The notes below the pieces were generated by a model. The model had not been told where the DNA came from. It ran no database searches and worked only from the letters and a program-made list of their open reading frames with translations. From positions 1 to 35,536 of the forward strand of contig SYAZ01000023.1 in assembly GCA_005788815.1 (NCBI GenBank): a DNA stretch of 35,536 nt. Direction: 5' to 3'. The DNA comes from Actinomycetota bacterium (GTDB lineage Bacteria > Actinomycetota > Acidimicrobiia > Acidimicrobiales > Ilumatobacteraceae). The translations under genes and the position numbers were made by a program. Positions 33,432-35,536 of the stretch are shown piece by piece (position 1 is the first letter of the stretch; each line of letters begins with the position of its first letter).

Positions 33432-34166
33432 CTAGGCCAAGACTGCGCGCGACACGAGGTCGGTGCCAAAAGCAGTGAGGATCGCCAAGTACAAAAGGCC
33501 TGTGGCGGCCATTACAGCCGAATAACTGCGCTCACGCAACGCAGCTCGCGTGACTTCAATCAGTACTGCCGTGGTTACGGCGCACGCAACCCAGAACCAG
33601 CCGAGTGTTCCATTCCAACCATCGTCTATAGCGCCAGACAACACACTGAACATTCCTGTTGGCAACAACATGACTGCGACTTCAAGGGGCAGTACCCAGC
33701 GCAGTGCCGTTACTAATTCACTCAAGATGGAACGTGGAAGACCTGGCTGCACCAGATACCAATGACCAAGAAGCATGGCATCACTCACTGCACCCAAAAA
33801 GACTGTGCCCACAATGACGCGCAACAGGTTGACAGTGACATTGCTTGCGCCATCTGTGGCGTGAATAGCAGCCGCAATCAGACCAATGAAACCAATCACT
33901 GGCGCTACAAGATCTAGGTGCACGTTCTTACGTCGGATTGTTACAAGCGACACCACTGCGACCGCAATGGCACTGACATCTCGCACAGGGAGAAAATCGG
34001 TGGCTATTCCCGCTGCTGCTGCGCCCGCGGCAAGCACCAAGAACGTTGCGCGAATAAGCCAGCTGTATCCAGCACTCATTTCGTGCTTGCGAGTAGTGAA
34101 CCACAAGAACAACAGACCACCCGTGGCCCATTGAAGAAGAACTGTTGCTGCGTCGAGTTTGATCAT
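33432..34166 (-). CDS. Multi-pass membrane protein, function unknown
   Basis: I do not recognise this 244-residue protein. It has about eight hydrophobic segments, near 8-22, 37-58, 64-77, 86-103, 111-139, 150-171, 187-209 and 214-237, with short, moderately charged loops. The most distinctive stretch is AMLLGHWYLVQPGLPR at about 129-144, at the end of the fifth helix; its His, Trp and Tyr could bind a cofactor or partner. There is no signal peptide, no transporter motif and no enzyme motif. It sits 12 bases after the M24 peptidase and nine before the acyl-CoA dehydrogenase, so it is probably co-transcribed with both. A quinone- or heme-linked role near the dehydrogenase is a guess only. Confidence 0.8.
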   Translation of the reverse strand: MIKLDAATVLLQWATGGLLFLWFTTRKHEMSAGYSWLIRATFLVLAAGAAAAGIATDFLPVRDVSAIAVAVVSLVTIRRKNVHLDLVAPVIGFIGLIAAAIHATDGASNVTVNLLRVIVGTVFLGAVSDAMLLGHWYLVQPGLPRSILSELVTALRWVLPLEVAVMLLPTGMFSVLSGAIDDGWNGTLGWFWVACAVTTAVLIEVTRAALRERSYSAVMAATGLLYLAILTAFGTDLVSRAVLA

Positions 34167-34178
34167 TGCGGGCTTTGT

Positions 34179-35294
34179 CTAACGATCAAGAACAACAAGA
34201 TGATGATTGGTGTGGTTCACGGGCTGTGGACCATTTTCTGTGGCCACCACGATGTCTTCTAAGCGCATGCCCCACTTGCCTGGAATGTAAATGCCTGGCT
34301 CCACGCTGTACGCGTGCCCTGCAGCAATTGGCGTGCTATTGCCTTTCACCATGTATGGGTCTTCGTGTGCTTCCATACCAATGCCGTGGCCAGTGCGGTG
34401 CACAAACCACTCGCCATACCCTGCTGCATCTATAACGGCACGAGAAGCGGCATCAACGCCTTCACACATTGTGCCTACCGTGCCTGCAGCAACTCCGGCA
34501 GCTTGTGCTTCGAATAACACTGCGTACGCATCTGCGATGTCTGTTGGGACTTCACCCAAGTGGACACATCGGGTGATGTCACTGCAGTAACCATTCATCG
34601 ATCCACCAAAGTCGCACAACACAATCTCGCCAAATCGAATCACTCGGTCACCTGCATCATGATGCGGACTCGCTGCATTCTCTCCTGCAGCAACGATTGC
34701 AAAGTTCACTTTCTGATGACCTTCAGCAATCAATCGCGCCGAGATATCTGCCGATACTTCTGCTTCCGTGCGACCAACAAGTGCTATGTCCCCTGCTTGT
34801 AACTGAGCAGCAACTCTGTCGGCAGCAGCACCAGCGGCTACCAAGGCTGCGATTTCATCAACGTCCTTACGAGAGCGCAATGCTTCCATCACAACAACAG
34901 ACCGCACATAGGTTGAAGACGGGCGCAGAGCTAGCAGATCAACAAGGAATCGTGACCACATCTGATCACCCACAGCAATAGTGCGTGCTGCACCCAATAA
35001 CTTGTGTGCCAATGCAACTGGATCATCTGTTTCGTTCCAAGGTGCGATCGAGAACACTGTAGGCATCTCGGTCACGCGTGGTGCTTCAAGACGCGGAATA
35101 ATCAACGACGCTTCACCATCACGCGGAACGACCAATACTGTCAATCGTTCGAGCGGCATTGCAAGATAACCGGTCAGATACGGCAGGTCATGGCCCAACG
35201 ACAAGATGAGAGCGTCAACTCCAGTGCGAGCCATTTCTGCACGCGCACGATCGAGGCGTGTCCGGAAAGTGGATTCAGGCGTTAGTGATTTCAT
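34179..35294 (-). CDS. M24 family metallopeptidase (Xaa-Pro aminopeptidase/dipeptidase-like)
   Basis: This is a 371-residue pita-bread-fold peptidase of PepQ/PepP type. The N-terminal creatinase-like domain (about 1-140) precedes the catalytic domain. All five metal ligands are visible: Asp228 (LCDFGG), Asp239 (YCSDIT), His303 (RTGHGIG), Glu332 (YSVEPG) and Glu346 (RLEDIV). It cleaves Xaa-Pro bonds of peptides or dipeptides in the cytoplasm with two Mn or Co ions. The start at 35294 forms an ATGA overlap with the lipA stop. An in-frame extension to 35441 would lie wholly inside lipA and is rejected. Coupling to lipA suggests co-expression, though no functional link is known to me. Confidence 0.93.
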   Translation of the reverse strand: MKSLTPESTFRTRLDRARAEMARTGVDALILSLGHDLPYLTGYLAMPLERLTVLVVPRDGEASLIIPRLEAPRVTEMPTVFSIAPWNETDDPVALAHKLLGAARTIAVGDQMWSRFLVDLLALRPSSTYVRSVVVMEALRSRKDVDEIAALVAAGAAADRVAAQLQAGDIALVGRTEAEVSADISARLIAEGHQKVNFAIVAAGENAASPHHDAGDRVIRFGEIVLCDFGGSMNGYCSDITRCVHLGEVPTDIADAYAVLFEAQAAGVAAGTVGTMCEGVDAASRAVIDAAGYGEWFVHRTGHGIGMEAHEDPYMVKGNSTPIAAGHAYSVEPGIYIPGKWGMRLEDIVVATENGPQPVNHTNHHLVVLDR

Positions 35295-35536
35295 CGTGCA
35301 CCAATCTTGACAGGTACGGCATGCGCAGCCGATTCCTTTGCGTGATAACTCGAACGAGTCAACGGGCTTGATTCCACGTGACCAATCCCCAAAGACTCTC
35401 CGACTGCCTTGTATGTGTCGAACATGGCCGGCTCCACCCATCGAGATACAGGAAGATGATTAGTAGTTGGTCGCAGATATTGACCAATGGTCACAATGTC
35501 GACACCGATTGCCGCCAGGTCTGCGAGCACACCAAA
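35291..35536 (-). CDS. lipA: Lipoyl synthase LipA (5' partial)
   Basis: This is the C-terminal 81 or so residues of lipoyl synthase; the gene continues past the right edge of the window. Diagnostic segments are [19 protein letters not shown] and, near the end, [10 protein letters not shown]. The last holds the conserved serine that ligates the auxiliary [4Fe-4S] cluster in LipA. The radical-SAM CxxxCxxC motif lies outside the window. LipA inserts two sulfurs into octanoyl groups of lipoyl-dependent proteins such as pyruvate dehydrogenase E2. Its stop overlaps the start of the M24 peptidase by four bases. Confidence 0.95.
   Translation of the reverse strand, partial: FGVLADLAAIGVDIVTIGQYLRPTTNHLPVSRWVEPAMFDTYKAVGESLGIGHVESSPLTRSSYHAKESAAHAVPVKIGAR

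Noticed and set aside
35295-35441. N-terminal extension of the M24 peptidase
   Set aside because: It lies entirely inside lipA on the same strand in another frame; the ATG at 35294 gives an ATGA overlap and a typical N-terminus.

Overview
The window reads as a compact chromosomal segment of an actinobacterium, most likely a member of the Acidimicrobiia (an Ilumatobacter-like or freshwater acIV-like lineage). This placement is an inference from gene content. It rests on three luciferase-like F420-type oxidoreductases, a lipoprotein with a Thr/Val-rich tail, many acyl-CoA enzymes, a cobalamin-dependent MetH beside a PduO-type adenosyltransferase, and G+C content that looks close to half by eye. 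No rRNA, tRNA, CRISPR array, insertion sequence, phage gene or integrase was recognised. About thirty genes fill the window. The longest non-coding gaps are about 100 bases, so no stretch over 300 bases lacks a gene.

Layout. Positions 1-1508 (+) carry two tandem CitE/malyl-CoA-lyase-like aldolases; the first is cut by the window edge. A dienelactone hydrolase (-) runs convergent to them. Positions 2277-7806 (+) hold a thioredoxin-fold protein without a CXXC motif, the helicase HrpB, a class I (4Fe-4S) fumarase and an exported acidic six-cysteine protein of unknown function. That last gene has its own promoter with a palindromic operator-like site. Positions 7814-17683 (-) form one long co-directional block. 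In transcription order it is: SDR dehydrogenase, MFS transporter, molybdopterin oxidoreductase, MscL, SGNH lipoprotein, ABC-F ATPase, LLM oxidoreductase, enoyl-CoA hydratase and Old Yellow Enzyme-type oxidoreductase. The first four genes overlap one another by 4-8 bases.

Positions 17720-18634 (+) encode a second LLM oxidoreductase. Its stop codon abuts that of leucyl aminopeptidase (-) with no base between. The cobalamin adenosyltransferase (-) and MetH (+) are divergent and share a roughly 105-base region with a 9-base direct repeat. A cytoplasmic GH5-like glycoside hydrolase follows MetH. Positions 25391-30776 (-) hold, in transcription order, a double-hotdog thioesterase, a third LLM oxidoreductase and two ABC half-transporters. 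The half-transporters have the residue pattern of a heterodimeric exporter with one degenerate ATP site. Then come an amidase (+) and, on the minus strand, the run lipA (partial), M24 peptidase, 8-TM membrane protein, acyl-CoA dehydrogenase.

How the genes fit together. Much of the content concerns CoA-ester and organic-acid metabolism: malyl-CoA-type lyases, fumarase, enoyl-CoA hydratase, acyl-CoA dehydrogenase, thioesterase and lipoate synthesis. Cofactor-dependent redox enzymes (F420/FMN, Mo-bisMGD) and cobalamin use make up most of the rest. I found no clear undescribed defence or mobile system. The best candidates for new biology are the exported acidic protein with its palindromic promoter, the overlapping SDR-MFS-Mo-enzyme-MscL operon, and the CXXC-less thioredoxin-fold protein coupled to hrpB.
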